A DNA stretch of 64,000 bases from Lotus japonicus (Eukaryota > Streptophyta > Magnoliopsida > Fabales > Fabaceae), in assembly GCF_012489685.1 (NCBI RefSeq), contig NC_080043.1:64535920-64599919 (forward strand), in the 5' to 3' direction. Position 1 is the stretch's first letter; every line of letters starts with the position of its first letter. A model generated the notes under the pieces. The model had not been told where the DNA came from. It saw only the letters and a list, made by a program, of their open reading frames with translations, and did no database searches. Below, piece after piece: positions 24,101-35,174 of the stretch. The position numbers were made by a program, and so were the translations under genes.

Positions 24101-24829
24101 CGGGCGGTACGACCGGAGTCGGCGGAGGTTCAATGCACCAGTCGGGGACTAGGTGATTAGGCTCGACGCCTGACCGTAGTCGGCGGAGATCCTGAATGCA
24201 TGATTGTTTTACTTCTTAGTATCCTTCAAAATTGCATGTTCCTCGTTTGTTTTCTGGGCGTTTATTATACTCAAACCAACGGTTGGACATGGATTTGGTC
24301 GAAATATGAAGGTCCTTCGAAGGATCACAACGTTGCTCTGTTCCTGTGCTCAAATGAAAACACTATCTTACCAAGTTAGTTTACCTTGTAGGCGGATGGA
24401 AGATCTTCATTGTCGGTTATCGTCTCCGGCATACCCTCATTCTTTTCCTGCTCTTAAACCGAAGTGCGAGCATGCTCTGAAATTCCTCCACGGTTGTGTA
24501 TCGGGATCAATCGGTCGGCATCCACCCGGTGGACTTCCTTCGTCCTTATAGGTCGTGATCGTAGCGACATACCTTCTCGACATCGACATACCTATTGTCG
24601 ACGAAAGTCTTACTGCAAAACAAAGTAAATATTTTGACGGTAAGAAGTTTGGTGTTATACTTACATAGTGTTTGCATATCTTCCCTCTAGATTTACGGAT
24701 AGCCTTCAGTTCCAGACTTGCTGAGATGAGCGATGTCCCAGACAGCACCCTTCGTAGCCTTGGGCGGCTAGGCTGCGGTGGTAAGGCAGGGGATGGAGAA
24801 ACTCTTGTAGAAGCCGGAATTTTTTACCA
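24101..24829 (-). other. Leader of Tat-like element, no gene seen
   Basis: Unique-looking sequence between minisatellite and primer site. Short frames only. A GTAAGTATAA...TTTTGCAG pair near 24670-24600 on the minus strand could be an intron, which some Tat/Ogre elements have, but this is speculative. Confidence 0.3.
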
Positions 24830-25045
24830 GGCCCCACGGTGGGCGCCAATGTTCCTAATATAAACCCTAAGATCTAGATAGATGACCAAAAGACTTAGAG
24901 TGTTATTCCACTGTGTAAAAGCTAATCTACATAGAAGGCGAAAGTCTTCCTTTTATAGCAGGTCGACCTCTGAACCCTTATCGACGTATTTATTACAATT
25001 GACCAATCATGCCCGTTAATGGGGCGTAATCACTACCGTGTCGGT

Positions 25046-28000
25046 TGTAAGACCCTAACCTTGCTTAAGTGATTTATTGAATAAAAGTGAAATTTCTAGT
25101 GAAGTTTGATTTAATTGCTAATCTGTCCGTGACCTTTTGTGAATTTTTGAGAGGTCTTAAAGACCTAATCTTGAAAAGCTTCCTTCATGAGATTGTATCT
25201 CTCTGAGTTAGCTAAATTCTCTCGTAGGTTTCAGGTCATTCCGACCTCTGTAGCCCGAGATAGTCATGTTTTAGTGACGGAAGGTCAGGCTGTATTGTAC
25301 TAGCAATTTTGCTAGAAGAAAGTCTCTTAATTCCGAATTTATTTCTTTAATATCAAGGGAAGGAGTTTGCCTTGATTTATTTTATCCTCTTAATCAGTAG
25401 TTAGGAGAGTAATTAGTTGGACTTGGGCCAAGTTATGAGGGGAGAAGAGAAAAGGAAAACCTAGCCCATGATGTATGCTAGCCGAATTCCATGAGGAAGG
25501 AAGGAAGGGAGACCTTTGGTTGACTTGTTATGCTAGAATCAAGGGGCTGATGGGGGTTATGTTTCCTTGATTAATAAAAATCAGTTTTCATTGAGAGGAT
25601 TAAGAGCTAATGATGAGCATTGAAAACCTTGTCTCCATTTGAATTTGAAGTTTTTGTGAATGCTTTGAGGGAGGGTGTTGGGCCAGGAATTGGAGGGCAA
25701 AATGGGAGGTTTGCTGCAGCTTTGTGAGACCTAATAAGGCTAAGTTAGAAACCTAACCACATACTCTCATTTTCCCACACAAATTCAGAAGAGAAAAGAA
25801 AAGAAAACAAGAGAGATAGAGTGAGAGAGGGTGGCGGCTAGAGAGAAAGAAGGAAGAAGAAGGAGAGAAACCAAGAGAAGATCAAGAGAGAAAGAAGGAG
25901 AGCAAGCAAGGACTGTGAGGAGCAGCAAGGAGAGGGCTTCTTCATTCATCCTTTTCATCATCTCTTTCATTCCAATCAGCCAAGATAAGGGTAGAGCCTA
26001 GGATTCTTTATGTTGGAGGCTTTCTAGATTAGCTTGTCCTTGATCTGAATCTGGTTAGTTTGATGATGTATGAGGGCTGAGGGTAGAGAACATGCTTAGG
26101 GTATTTGATATGTGCAGCCATGAGATTGATCAAAGCTTGATGCCATGCTTATGTGTCCTAGTTGCAAAACTTGTCCAATTTGCTATGAGTTTTGCTTAGA
26201 TCCGATTCATGATGATTCATATGCCTAAGATTGATTAAATTCTTAATGATTATGATGAGATGTTGCTACTGGAATTTAGAGGAGGAATATGTTCTGTATG
26301 TTTGCTGGAACATGGCCTAGAAACCTTGGACTCAAATGGTTAGAAATTAATTTGAGGGTAAACGTATCACTGCCAGTTTTCTGTACTGGACAGCGAGCTT
26401 CAGAGCCTAATATGACCTAATTCTGTGTCTCAGATGAAACAGTGATAAACTAAAAAGTTGTAGATTTTTAAAATAGCTTTCCAAGCATGTATAGTATGTC
26501 AATTTCGGCTGAGAAATGAATTCTGGAGACCAGTTTTAATGCACACTGTTCCTTCTGTCTAAATGCTAGGGTTCGAGTAGAAGAGGAACTTGGACAGCAA
26601 GGAGCAGATTATCCAAGCTTCATTCTTCCATTCTTTTCAGATCAAGAAATCAAGGTAAGGGCTGATCTCTAGGACATGGGTAGGGTTTAGGGATTTCTAT
26701 GTGAAAAGCTATGATTTCATGTGTACAAAAATGCGGTTTTGGTGGATTTTTCTTTAGCTTTTTGATGTATTGATTGTTGCTGAATGCTTCTGGAATTTTT
26801 ACCATATTTGTGAGGCTTGTGTGATGCCATGATCAGTAGGTTAATGTTTGGCAAATGACCCTAGGTTTTATGTATGAAAACCATGATTTTATGCTAAAGT
26901 TGTCTAGGTTTTCACATGATTTTAACATGCAATTTGTAACATGATCAATTCTGGATTTTTGGAGGGTATATGCTTATTGTTGTTGGCTGGACAATTACTT
27001 GTGAAGTTGAGATGGAAGGAAGGAAGAGTTTTAGAAAACCTTGGACCCTTTAGGGTTTGGCTAAGCCACTTTTGTGGTTGTTGGCAAGTTTGCTTCCTTC
27101 CGATTCGTGCACAAGTTTATGTGATGGCTTGATTGATGAAGTTGCCATGCCTTAAGTGTTGATGTGCATGAGAATATGACTATGTGCTTGATATTGCTTA
27201 TTTGATGCCTGATTTGAATATTGCCAAAAGGTCGCTCATCCAGCTGTAATTCCTTTTGGTGTTGTGGTTATTATTGTGATTATGATGTATAAGTTTTGTG
27301 AAAATGTTAAGACTCTAGGTTGACTCAATAGAGCCTTTAACAAAGATAAATGAGAACTTAATCGCTTGCAAGTAAATGTGAATAATTGGAAATAGGTGTA
27401 GTGAAGACTATGGGCCATGAGAACGATGGTACCGTTAGAGACAAATGGTTACTTGCACGCGAGGGTGTTTTGTGGGTTGTACGGTGTATCCCCACGTGAT
27501 TGGTTGACCGCGGTCACCTTGTGATTCTGTGGATGGGCGGTGTGTCCCCCCACATGAATGAGGGTTGTGCGGTGTGTCCCCTCCGAGAATTGTTCATCTG
27601 CGGATGATCGTGAATATGGCCATTGGTGTTGAGGTGGTTGTGTGAATGGTGAGGTCGTTAGCCTAACTGAACTTAGGTGACTGACTGTGATATAACGTAA
27701 AGATTATGCTTATTATACTTTGTTATTTATGAGAATACATGAACATGTGAATGTTTCTATGAGAACATGTGATCTGACCCTTGCGCTTCTTGTTTATGTG
27801 TTTATTTTGGGGGGGGGGGTAGATGGTCGTGAAGATAACGACGACGACCCATTCTTGGGAGCTGATACTTTGCGACGAGCCACTACCGGATGACGACTAC
27901 ACTTCAGATGAAGAGGAAGAACATAAAGAGGAAGAGGCCAAGGATATGGATGGGTTGAGAGACATCCATTTTTCCTTTTGGGTTGAGAGTACCGAGTTGT

Positions 28001-28276
28001 GGAAGCATTGAACCATTACTTTATTTTAGATGGGATATTTTAACTTGATATAATTTACTTTGAAGTTTTCTTTCGGATATTTATTTCATACTCTTTTCAA
28101 TGATTAATAAAGCTTGAGGTTTACGTTGATGATTATTTCCGCAAGTTCGAAGTGGTTAAGTTTCAAGAATTTTGTAAAATTGAACTTTTGTCACTAATTG
28201 AAGATTAATTAATTAAACGATGAAAATTTACGACGTTTTGGTTACTGTGTGACACTCGAGAAATCGGGGCATTACA
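25046..28276 (+). mobile_element. 5' LTR of non-autonomous gypsy element (family B)
   Basis: It starts TGTAAGACCC and ends GGGGCATTACA (3231 bp), followed at once by an initiator-Met primer site. The matching 3' copy is 31086-33166. The last 300 bp resemble the A-type LTR layout (CTGACCCTTGCGC, a short acidic ORF, TTACTG..GTGACAC), pointing to distant common origin. Left flank TCGGT; the partner TSD is lost. Confidence 0.88.
27823..28011 (+). CDS. Short acidic LTR ORF (62 codons), function unknown
   Basis: ATG-initiated frame near the LTR end, just after a G-run. The middle is strongly acidic (DDDYTSDEEEE, then EEEAKDMDG). It lies at the same LTR position as the acidic-tailed ORFs of A-type LTRs but shares no clear residue motif with them. 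It may be a remnant or a chance frame. The 3' LTR is truncated before this point, so conservation within the element cannot be judged here. Confidence 0.35.
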   Translation: MVVKITTTTHSWELILCDEPLPDDDYTSDEEEEHKEEEAKDMDGLRDIHFSFWVESTELWKH

Positions 28277-28279
28277 TTG

Positions 28280-28292
28280 TGGTATCAGAGCT
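28280..28292 (+). other. Primer binding site (initiator Met tRNA) of family B
   Basis: TGGTATCAGAGCT starts 3 nt after the LTR end. This is the usual complement of the plant initiator-Met tRNA 3' end. Confidence 0.85.
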
Positions 28293-28499
28293 CCGGTTGA
28301 GAAACTAGAGTACTAAGGGTTTTGGGCTTACGAGTTTCCGAACTCGTTGTGTTTTGTTTTTGATAAAGGTGTTTTCAAAGCTTCGCGGTGAGATTTGGGT
28401 AGACTTGATTGCTAAGATGTTTGTTTGACTGTGAGATTGTCTGTGATTAGTATCATTGCCGTGATACTTGGGATTAAGTGTTTGACTTTATGTCAAGAT

Positions 28500-28690
28500 A
28501 TTTTGAGGAAGTTGATCTTGGATGAGGGTCATAAGAGTAGATTGAGTATTCATCCGGAAATGACGAAGATGTATCAAGACTGAAAACTTCGTTTTTGGTG
28601 GCATGGGATGAAGAAACGAGTAGTCAAGTATGTATCAACGTGTTTGACGTGTCAAAAGGCGAACGTAGAAGCTAAGGATGAATCTTAGTG
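28500..28690 (+). pseudogene. Integrase zinc-finger relic
   Basis: Translating this stretch gives LDEGHKSRLSIHPEMTKMYQ, a stop, then a WWHGMKKR...CLTCQKA pattern. This is the HHCC region of a Tekay integrase (compare 43750-43900 minus). Flanking pol is missing. Confidence 0.75.
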
Positions 28691-30118
28691 GAATGACATA
28701 TGAATTCCAGAGATGAGATGTCAAGGGTACATAATTTTGAGGTTGAAGTATTGGAAATTGAATCGATTGGATGGGACCTCAATTTATGTGACTACTGGAT
28801 GATAGGGACTCATTGACCTTTCCAGTGGTTTTTCTAAATTTTCATCATCTACATATTAAGCCTAATCGACTTAATATTGAGGGCTGTGATATTCAGAATT
28901 ATAGCTGGTGATGGACCATGATAGAAACGTTGATAGGAATTGATAGATGTTGGTCAAATCTGAGAGATGAGTTTTGTTAGGTATTTGATCCCTCTGTGAA
29001 GTTGTCGTGGTGCTAAGAAATGAATATTCATCTAAAAAGTGTTGAAGAATTAGAGGACATTATTGTGCAAACTCGGTGCAGGTTTAGATTTTAAGTCCAT
29101 AAATTCTTGTCCTAATTGTGTAGGCCTTAAAGTTTGTTAGAATTGGATTAAGAGCTTAAGAAGTTGATTGGTGTGATAGTGATCAAGTTAGAGAGAGAAA
29201 GTTTTAGCATAAGTTGAATACATGAGAGTGTTGATATGGATTTCAGAGAAATGTGCTAGGATTACTAAGTGAGATTTACTAAGCTGGATTAAAACCTTAG
29301 GGGTTAAGATTGTCCTTGAGAGTTGGGAGACAGGTATGAATAAGAGATTTAATGGTTTTAGTTGTGACGATAGCAGTTGAACCTTTGAAGATTAAAATCT
29401 AGGGAGCGAAAGTTGGGCTAAGTCCCTAGAGGCACAGTATATGATTTGATCTCGAAGGGAATGAATTATGAGTTATGCAGAGATTTCAGACTTAAAATAT
29501 TCTATAATTTGACTTGTGGATAAGTGAAAGATTGATTTAAGGTCTGAGTGAGGATAGTTCTGAAACAAGAGATGACGTATGGATTGTTAGGTATTGAGAT
29601 GATGATTAGCTTATAAACGGTTGATCAATTGGACTTGGATTTGGCGCCTAGTGCCCTAGTACGAGCGTGATATCTAGGTCTATCTGAAGATGATTGCTAG
29701 ATATCTAAGGGTTGATGTTGCCTTGTATGTCACCCTTGAGGTGAACTTGCATGACGTCTCCCAGGTTTTTGGATGCATGCTGACACTACTTGTAAGATCG
29801 AAGAAAAGTGAGGGATTGAAAGGATGTTTTAATTAAGGGTTGTTACTTACCCAAGGATTGAGATTGGAATGGACGCTCCAAGTAGGACACGCCTGACCAC
29901 ATCGAGACTTTGTGTCAGAGTTGGTAAAATAAATAATAATTGGTATTATCTCATTTTGTGAATGGTTTGTGATTTATGTGTGTGATATGATTTGGTGTGC
30001 TGAATGCTCATTATTGAGTCATAGAGTCGGGGAAGAACACTGACCGAGTCAATGTCTTCCTTACGTTTTGTGGTGTTTTGTGTGACTGTGTTACACTCTC
30101 GATTTTGTTTTTCCTTAC

Positions 30119-30520
30119 TTAGCAAAGGTGGTGAATGGAACCATCGGCTAAGAAAGGATGGCGGATGGAGCCAGTGAACGGAGTGCGTCGATCAAGATGG
30201 TGGATGGAACCATCAAGGTCGATGAGATGGCAGATGGAGCCAGTGAACGGAGTGCGTCGATTGAGATGGTGGATGGAACCATCAAGGTCGATGAGATGGT
30301 GGATGGAACCATCGGTGAAGCAGGAATGGTGGATGGAACCATTGGTCAGACCGAGATGGTTGATGGAACCATCAGGAAATACGGGATTGGTGGATGGAAC
30401 CAACGATCGTATATGGTGGATGGAACCATAGATCGGACAAACCAGATGGTGGATGGAACCGTCGAATGGACTAAGTGGTGGATGGAACTACTGAACGAGT
30501 GAATTAGTGGATGGAACCTT
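30119..30520 (+). repeat. 30-bp hairpin minisatellite (about 13 units)
   Basis: Period 30 bp. The core is GATGGT-GGATGGA-ACCATC followed by variable sequence. Arms covary around the constant GGATGGA: AATGGT/ACCATT, TATGGT/ACCATA, TTGGT/ACCAA, TGGC/GCCA. Because 30 is a multiple of 3, frames of 94-114 codons stay open on both strands; these are not genes. Confidence 0.9.
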
Positions 30521-31071
30521 TGAGCTCGGTGTCCGGAAAGTTTGTTTTCCCGTGTCTGAGTTGTTGATGTTGCATCCGGATCACCTGGGCGGGACGCCGA
30601 CCAACGTGTACCGGCATGAGCATAACACCTGTTTGACTTAAACTTTTGTTGTTTTGTGTGACTGCAGTGAGGCAGTTTGAGTCGTGTTCTAACAGAAGAT
30701 TTCTGTGAGGTTCTACGACGGGTGTCTAGGTTATAGACAGTGAAATGAGAGTGACTTGAACATCCTTACCAAATATTTTTCCTGATTGCCATCTTTTGGA
30801 TATTGAGCCTGATCAACTTGATATTGGAAAATGGTGATCGGAATGATAGTTGGTGTTGGACTATGAAGGGAACGTTAAGGAGAGACGGATTCCCTTTGTG
30901 AGAATGATGTGGAGCTAGACCATTAGAGATGTCACGTGAAGACCAGAAAGATGAGACTAAGGACAATAACCTATGCGTCGAGACGACTGGGAAATTTGTA
31001 GGGAATATCAAAGTGCGCAGTGGAAGCGTGGTATGTTTTCCTATAGTAGTTTCGAGGACGAAACTATTTTT

Positions 31072-31085
31072 AAGGAGGGTGGTAT
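31072..31085 (+). other. Polypurine tract of family B
   Basis: AAGGAGGGTGGTAT directly before the 3' LTR, preceded by TTTCGAGGACGAAACT as in Tekay elements. Confidence 0.8.
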
Positions 31086-33166
31086 TGTAAGACCCTAACC
31101 TTGCTTATGTATTGCTTAAGTGATTTTTTGAATAAAAGTGAAATTTCTAGTGAAGTTTGCTTTAATTGCTAAGCTGTCCGTGACCTTGTGTGAATTTTTA
31201 AGAGGTCTTAAAGACCTAATCTTGAAAAGACTCATTCATGAGAGTTGTAGCTCTCTGAGTTAGCTAAATTCTCTCGTTGGTTTCAGGTCATTCCGACCTC
31301 TATAGCCCGAGATAGTCATGATTTAGTGACGGAAGGTCAGGCTGTATTGTACTAGCAATTTTGCTAGAAGAAAGTCTCTTAATTCCGAATTTATTTCTTT
31401 AATATCAAGGGAAGGAGTTTTCCTTGATTTATTTTATCCTCTTAATCAGTAGTTAGGAGAGTAATTAGTTGGACTTGGGCCAAGTTATGAGGGGAGAAGA
31501 GAAAAGGAAAACCTAGCCCATGATGTATGCTAGCCGAATTCCATGAGGAAGGAAGGAAGGGAGACCTTTGGTTGACTTGTTATGCTAGAATCAAGGGGCT
31601 GATGGGGGTTATGTTTCCTTGATTAATAAAAATCAGTTTTCATGTAGAGGATTAAGAGCTAATGATGCGCATTGAAAACCTTGTCTCCATTTGAATTTGA
31701 AGTTTTTGTGAATGCTTTGAGGGAGGGTGTTGGGCCACGAATTGGAGGGCAAAATGGGAGGTTTGCTGCAGCTTTGTGTGACCTAATAAGGCTAAGTTAG
31801 AAACCTAACCACATACTCTAATTTTCCCACACAAATTCAGAAGAGAAAAGAAAAGAAAACAAGAGAGATAGAGTGAGAGAGGGTGGCGGCTAGAGAGAAA
31901 GAAGGAAGAAGAAGGAGAGAAACCAAGAGAAGATCAAGAGAGAAAGAAGGAGAGCAAGCAAGGACTGTGAGGAGCATCAAGGATAGGGCTTCTTCATTCA
32001 TCCTTTTCATCATCTCTCTCATTCCAATCAGCCAAGGTAAGGGTAGAGCCTAGGATTCTTTATGTTGGAGGCTTTCTTGATTAGCTTGTCCTTGATCTGA
32101 ATCTGGTTAGTTTGATGATGTATGAGGGCTGAGGGTAGAGAACATGCTTAGGGTATTTGATATGTGCAGCCATGAGATTGATCAAAGCTTGATGCCATGC
32201 TTATGTGTCCTAGTTGCAAAACTTGTCCAATTTGCTATGAGTTTTGCTTAGATCCGATTCATGATGATTCATATGCCTAAGATTGATTAAATTCTTAATG
32301 ATTATGATGAGATGTTGCTACTGGAATTTAGAGGAGGAATATGTGCTGTATGTTTGCTGGAACATGGCCTAGAAACCTTGGACTCAAATGGTTAGAAATT
32401 AATTTGAAGGTAAAAGTATCACTGCCAGTTTTCTGTACTGGACAGCGAGCCTCAGAGCCTAATATCACCTAATTATGGGTCTCAGATGAAACAGTGATAA
32501 ACTAAAAAGTTGTAGACTTTCAAAATAGCTTTCCAAGCATGTATAGTATGTCAATTGCTGCTGAGAAATGAATTCTGGAGACCAGTTTTAATGCACACTG
32601 TCCATGCTGTCTAAATGCTAGGGTTCGAGTAGAAGAGGAACTTGGACAGCAAGGAGCAGATTATCCAAGCTTCATTCTTCCATTCTTTTCAGATCAAGAA
32701 ATCAAGGTAAGGGCTGATCTCTAGGACATGGGTAGGGTTTAGGGATTTCTATGTGAAAAGCTATGATTTCATGTGTACAAAAATGCGGTTTTGGTGGATT
32801 TTTCTTTAGCTTTTTGATGTATTGATTGTTGCTGAATGCTTCTGGAATTTTTACCATATTTGTGAGGCTTGTGTGATGCCATGATCAGTAGGTTAATGTT
32901 TGGCAAATGACCCTAGGTTTTATGTATGAAAACCATGATTTTATGCTAAAGTTGTCTAGGTTTTCACACGATTTTAACATGCAATTTGTAACATGATCAA
33001 TTCTGGATTTTTGACAATTACTTGTGAAGTTGAGATGGAAGGAAGGAAGAGTTTTAGAAAACCTTGGACCCTTTAGGGTTCGGCTAAGCAACTTTTGTGG
33101 TTGTTGGCAAGTTTGCTTCCTTCCGATTCATGCACAAGTTTATGTGATGGCTTGATTGATGAAGTT
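31086..33166 (+). mobile_element. 3' LTR of family B, truncated
   Basis: Collinear with 25046-27150 with few substitutions and one ~35-bp deletion (near 33012). It stops abruptly after GATGAAGTT, where Sirevirus sequence begins. About 1.1 kb of LTR end is missing. Confidence 0.88.
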
Positions 33167-33735
33167 TCTTATTGCGCAAGTAAAGATAGAAATCAATCTT
33201 TTAACAAAGATTGTTTCAACAAATAACAACCCAACAATTAAAACCCTTCTGGAATAGCTACTTGCTCCTCAAGTAACTCAAAAACATAACTTCGGTAAAT
33301 CTTCAAAGGGCCCACAACATAAACACAAGCTGAGGACTGATGCCCTAGCTTCACGGAATCAGATGCCACGACATCTACTTCGACAATCAGTTGTTTTGAC
33401 AAAATGCATGGCAAGATGTTCCAACAATCTCCCCCTTTCTCAAATTTTGTCTAAAACAACTCACAACCAGAGAGGATAAAAAAATAGAGAATCAATTCTC
33501 CCCCTCAAGCATTACTCCCCCTCACATGATGCATCCATACCAACAACTTAGCATAGTTGGAACAAAACACTTAGCAACAAAAGCACAAACAGAAGTACTA
33601 TCAATTCTTAGCATATGATGACTTCACAGTTGATCAGCTTGAATCAAACCAGAAAACACTATCAGAAGTTACTTGCACATAAGCTAACCACATAAAATGA
33701 GACTAGCTACATAAACCAGAAAAAGCAACAACACC

Positions 33736-34023
33736 ATGACAAACCGGCTATTAGGCATGAGCCTAAGTCCAGAAATGGAAAACATCCTCAGATGCTTCCT
33801 CAGATTCATGGAAGAAATGCAATTTTTCTTCCAGAAGGAATTGGAGCTGTCTAAGGAAATCAGAGCAACAGAGGCGGCTCTGGAGACGGTGGCGGAGGAT
33901 CCTAAGAGGCAAGAGCTGCACCAGAGCTTAGTCCTCTTAGAGCATAGGCAGCATCGTCTGGAGCTTGAGAAAGCAGCGATGCGTAGGCAATGTATAGAAT
34001 TGAGGAAAAATCCTCCCTTTTAA
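33736..34023 (+). CDS. Small coiled-coil protein, antisense within the Sirevirus relic
   Basis: ATG at 33736 in an A-rich leader (CAACAACACCATGAC), 95 codons, TAA, then AATAAA-type signals (GAATAAAAAAG) about 40 nt later. The product is highly charged and heptad-like from residue 35 on (ELELSKEIRATEAALETV; HRQHRLELEKAAMRRQ). It runs opposite to the host relic, in the gap between extra ORF and 3' LTR. Antisense accessory ORFs have been described in some plant LTR elements; this may be one, or a fragment of a captured gene. Function unknown. Confidence 0.45.
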   Translation: MTNRLLGMSLSPEMENILRCFLRFMEEMQFFFQKELELSKEIRATEAALETVAEDPKRQELHQSLVLLEHRQHRLELEKAAMRRQCIELRKNPPF

Positions 34024-34278
34024 GTGTATCAACCATTGTATGAAGTTTCTTATTAATGAATAAAAAAGTGTGTTTGTTGGTTTGTGTGTAGAGCGAAAAT
34101 TAACTGTATGATAAGCTAGTATTGTGCAACACATAATGAAAACGATAATTAAATATACAGAAAATAGATAAGGGAACATAGTTCAAAGAGAAAACACATA
34201 AGCATAGATAAAGAAACATAGTTCAAAAAGAAAATAAATAAGCATAGATAAAGACAGAAGAGAAGAGAGTTCCTAAAA

Positions 34279-34482
34279 CTATGGTTTAGGTGTCCTTCTT
34301 AGAAGCTCGGTGCACATTTCTTTCAAACTCTGAAGAAGAACTTCATGAGAATCAAGCCTTTGTTCAATGATATCAATCCTTGAATCTGACTGATGTTGAG
34401 CAGACGTTGTAGCTTGATCAGAGTGAGGAACTTGAGCAGATGTGGAGGCAACATCAGTAACTGGAACAATTCTAAGTGCTTG
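34279..34482 (-). pseudogene. C-terminal end of Sirevirus extra (env-like) ORF
   Basis: 68 codons, open from the insertion point to TAG. The product has a Ser/Thr/Gln-rich segment, then a short predicted coiled coil (IDIIEQRLDSHEVLLQSLKE). Sireviruses often carry an extra coiled-coil ORF after pol; this fits by position and character. The N-terminal part is cut off by the LTR at 34483. Confidence 0.5.
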
Positions 34483-35166
34483 TGTAAGACCTGGATTTAC
34501 AGAACAAGTTTAATTTCCGACTCAAATCAATGTAAGCGTGACAGGAGTTTGATGTTTGGGAAAGATTAATGAAGACGAAAGTTCAGAAATTGCTTGAGGA
34601 ATGTTTCATAGTCGTTTAGGAATTAGTGCGAGTCGTCTGCACACCTGCCTTATGGCGAGAGTGTCCAGAATAGGCTAATTTCGCTCTTAAAGCAACGTTT
34701 AAGTGAGATTTCAAATCCTTGGGAAAATAAGAAGTTCTCTTTATTTTTCCTTCGACCAGTGTTTCATTTCGGAACCCTGGACTGTATGCATGATGGTATT
34801 CACTTCTCGGAAGTCCGACGACGCTAATTTCTTTGCTTCAAAACCCTAAATACAATCACTGAATGAAGACTTTTTCTATTCGGAGCTTTTAACGAAGTTT
34901 CCGTCTGCGTTGCCAGATTGGTTTTGATGTTTACAATCTTTATTCAGAAGGAAGTTTTGTCGTCTGACCTTCACAGCAAAAAGTAGTTTTTCGGGACAGA
35001 TTAACTTACACCGCTTTTGGGGTTTTAGAGATCGTTTTTCCCAAATGTTAGAGATTTGTTTTGAGTTCTGGAATTCTGTCGCCATAATCTCTCTTAGAAT
35101 TCATCGGTGAATGTGCTGCAAAAATCGGAATCGCGAAATTTTCATTTTCCCGCGATTTCACCTTCC

Positions 35167-35174
35167 TATAAATA
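35167..35174 (+). promoter_or_regulatory. TATA box of A2 LTR
   Basis: TATAAATA at 0.68 kb. The sister LTR has the same motif at 52160-52167 (minus strand). Confidence 0.6.

Larger units (their letters stand above)
19079..25045 (-). mobile_element. Tat-like gypsy element, 5' region only, minus strand, interrupted
   Basis: On the minus strand a short LTR end (24850-25045) is followed by TTGGCGCCCACCGTGGGGCC (24830-24849), a primer-site context I associate with Tat-group elements. A non-coding leader follows. No gag or pol frame is found. Most of the remainder is minisatellite. A Tekay-type LTR (19962-23755) splits it, and family B cuts it at 25046. Lineage assignment is inference from the primer site alone. 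Confidence 0.45.
28277..31085 (+). other. Family B internal region, no intact gene
   Basis: About 2.8 kb between primer site and polypurine tract without a long frame. It holds a decayed integrase fragment, the 30-bp hairpin minisatellite and otherwise AT-rich non-coding sequence. The element must have depended on enzymes from a relative. Confidence 0.75.
33167..34482 (-). mobile_element. Sirevirus (Ty1/copia) 3' relic
   Basis: On the minus strand: the end of an extra ORF (34482-34279), about 850 bp of non-coding DNA, GAGGGGGAG-rich polypurine stretches (near 33535-33500), the tract GAAAGGGGGAGAT, then an LTR start TGTTGGAACATC (33426) running to a break at 33167. This purine-rich 3' arrangement is typical of Sireviruses. 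An A2-type element truncates its other side at 34483. Confidence 0.7.

Noticed and set aside
25785..25970. Leu/Ser-rich 61-codon minus frame, also at 31837-32022
   Set aside because: Antisense of a purine-rich LTR leader (GAGAGA tracts); conserved only because the LTRs are duplicates.
30119..30502. ORFs of 94-114 codons on both strands of the array
   Set aside because: Openness follows from the 30-bp period; products are simple repeats.
30119..30520. Repeat-spacer look of the 30-bp array, like a CRISPR
   Set aside because: The context is a plant retroelement, the spacers are too short and related to each other, and there are no cas genes.
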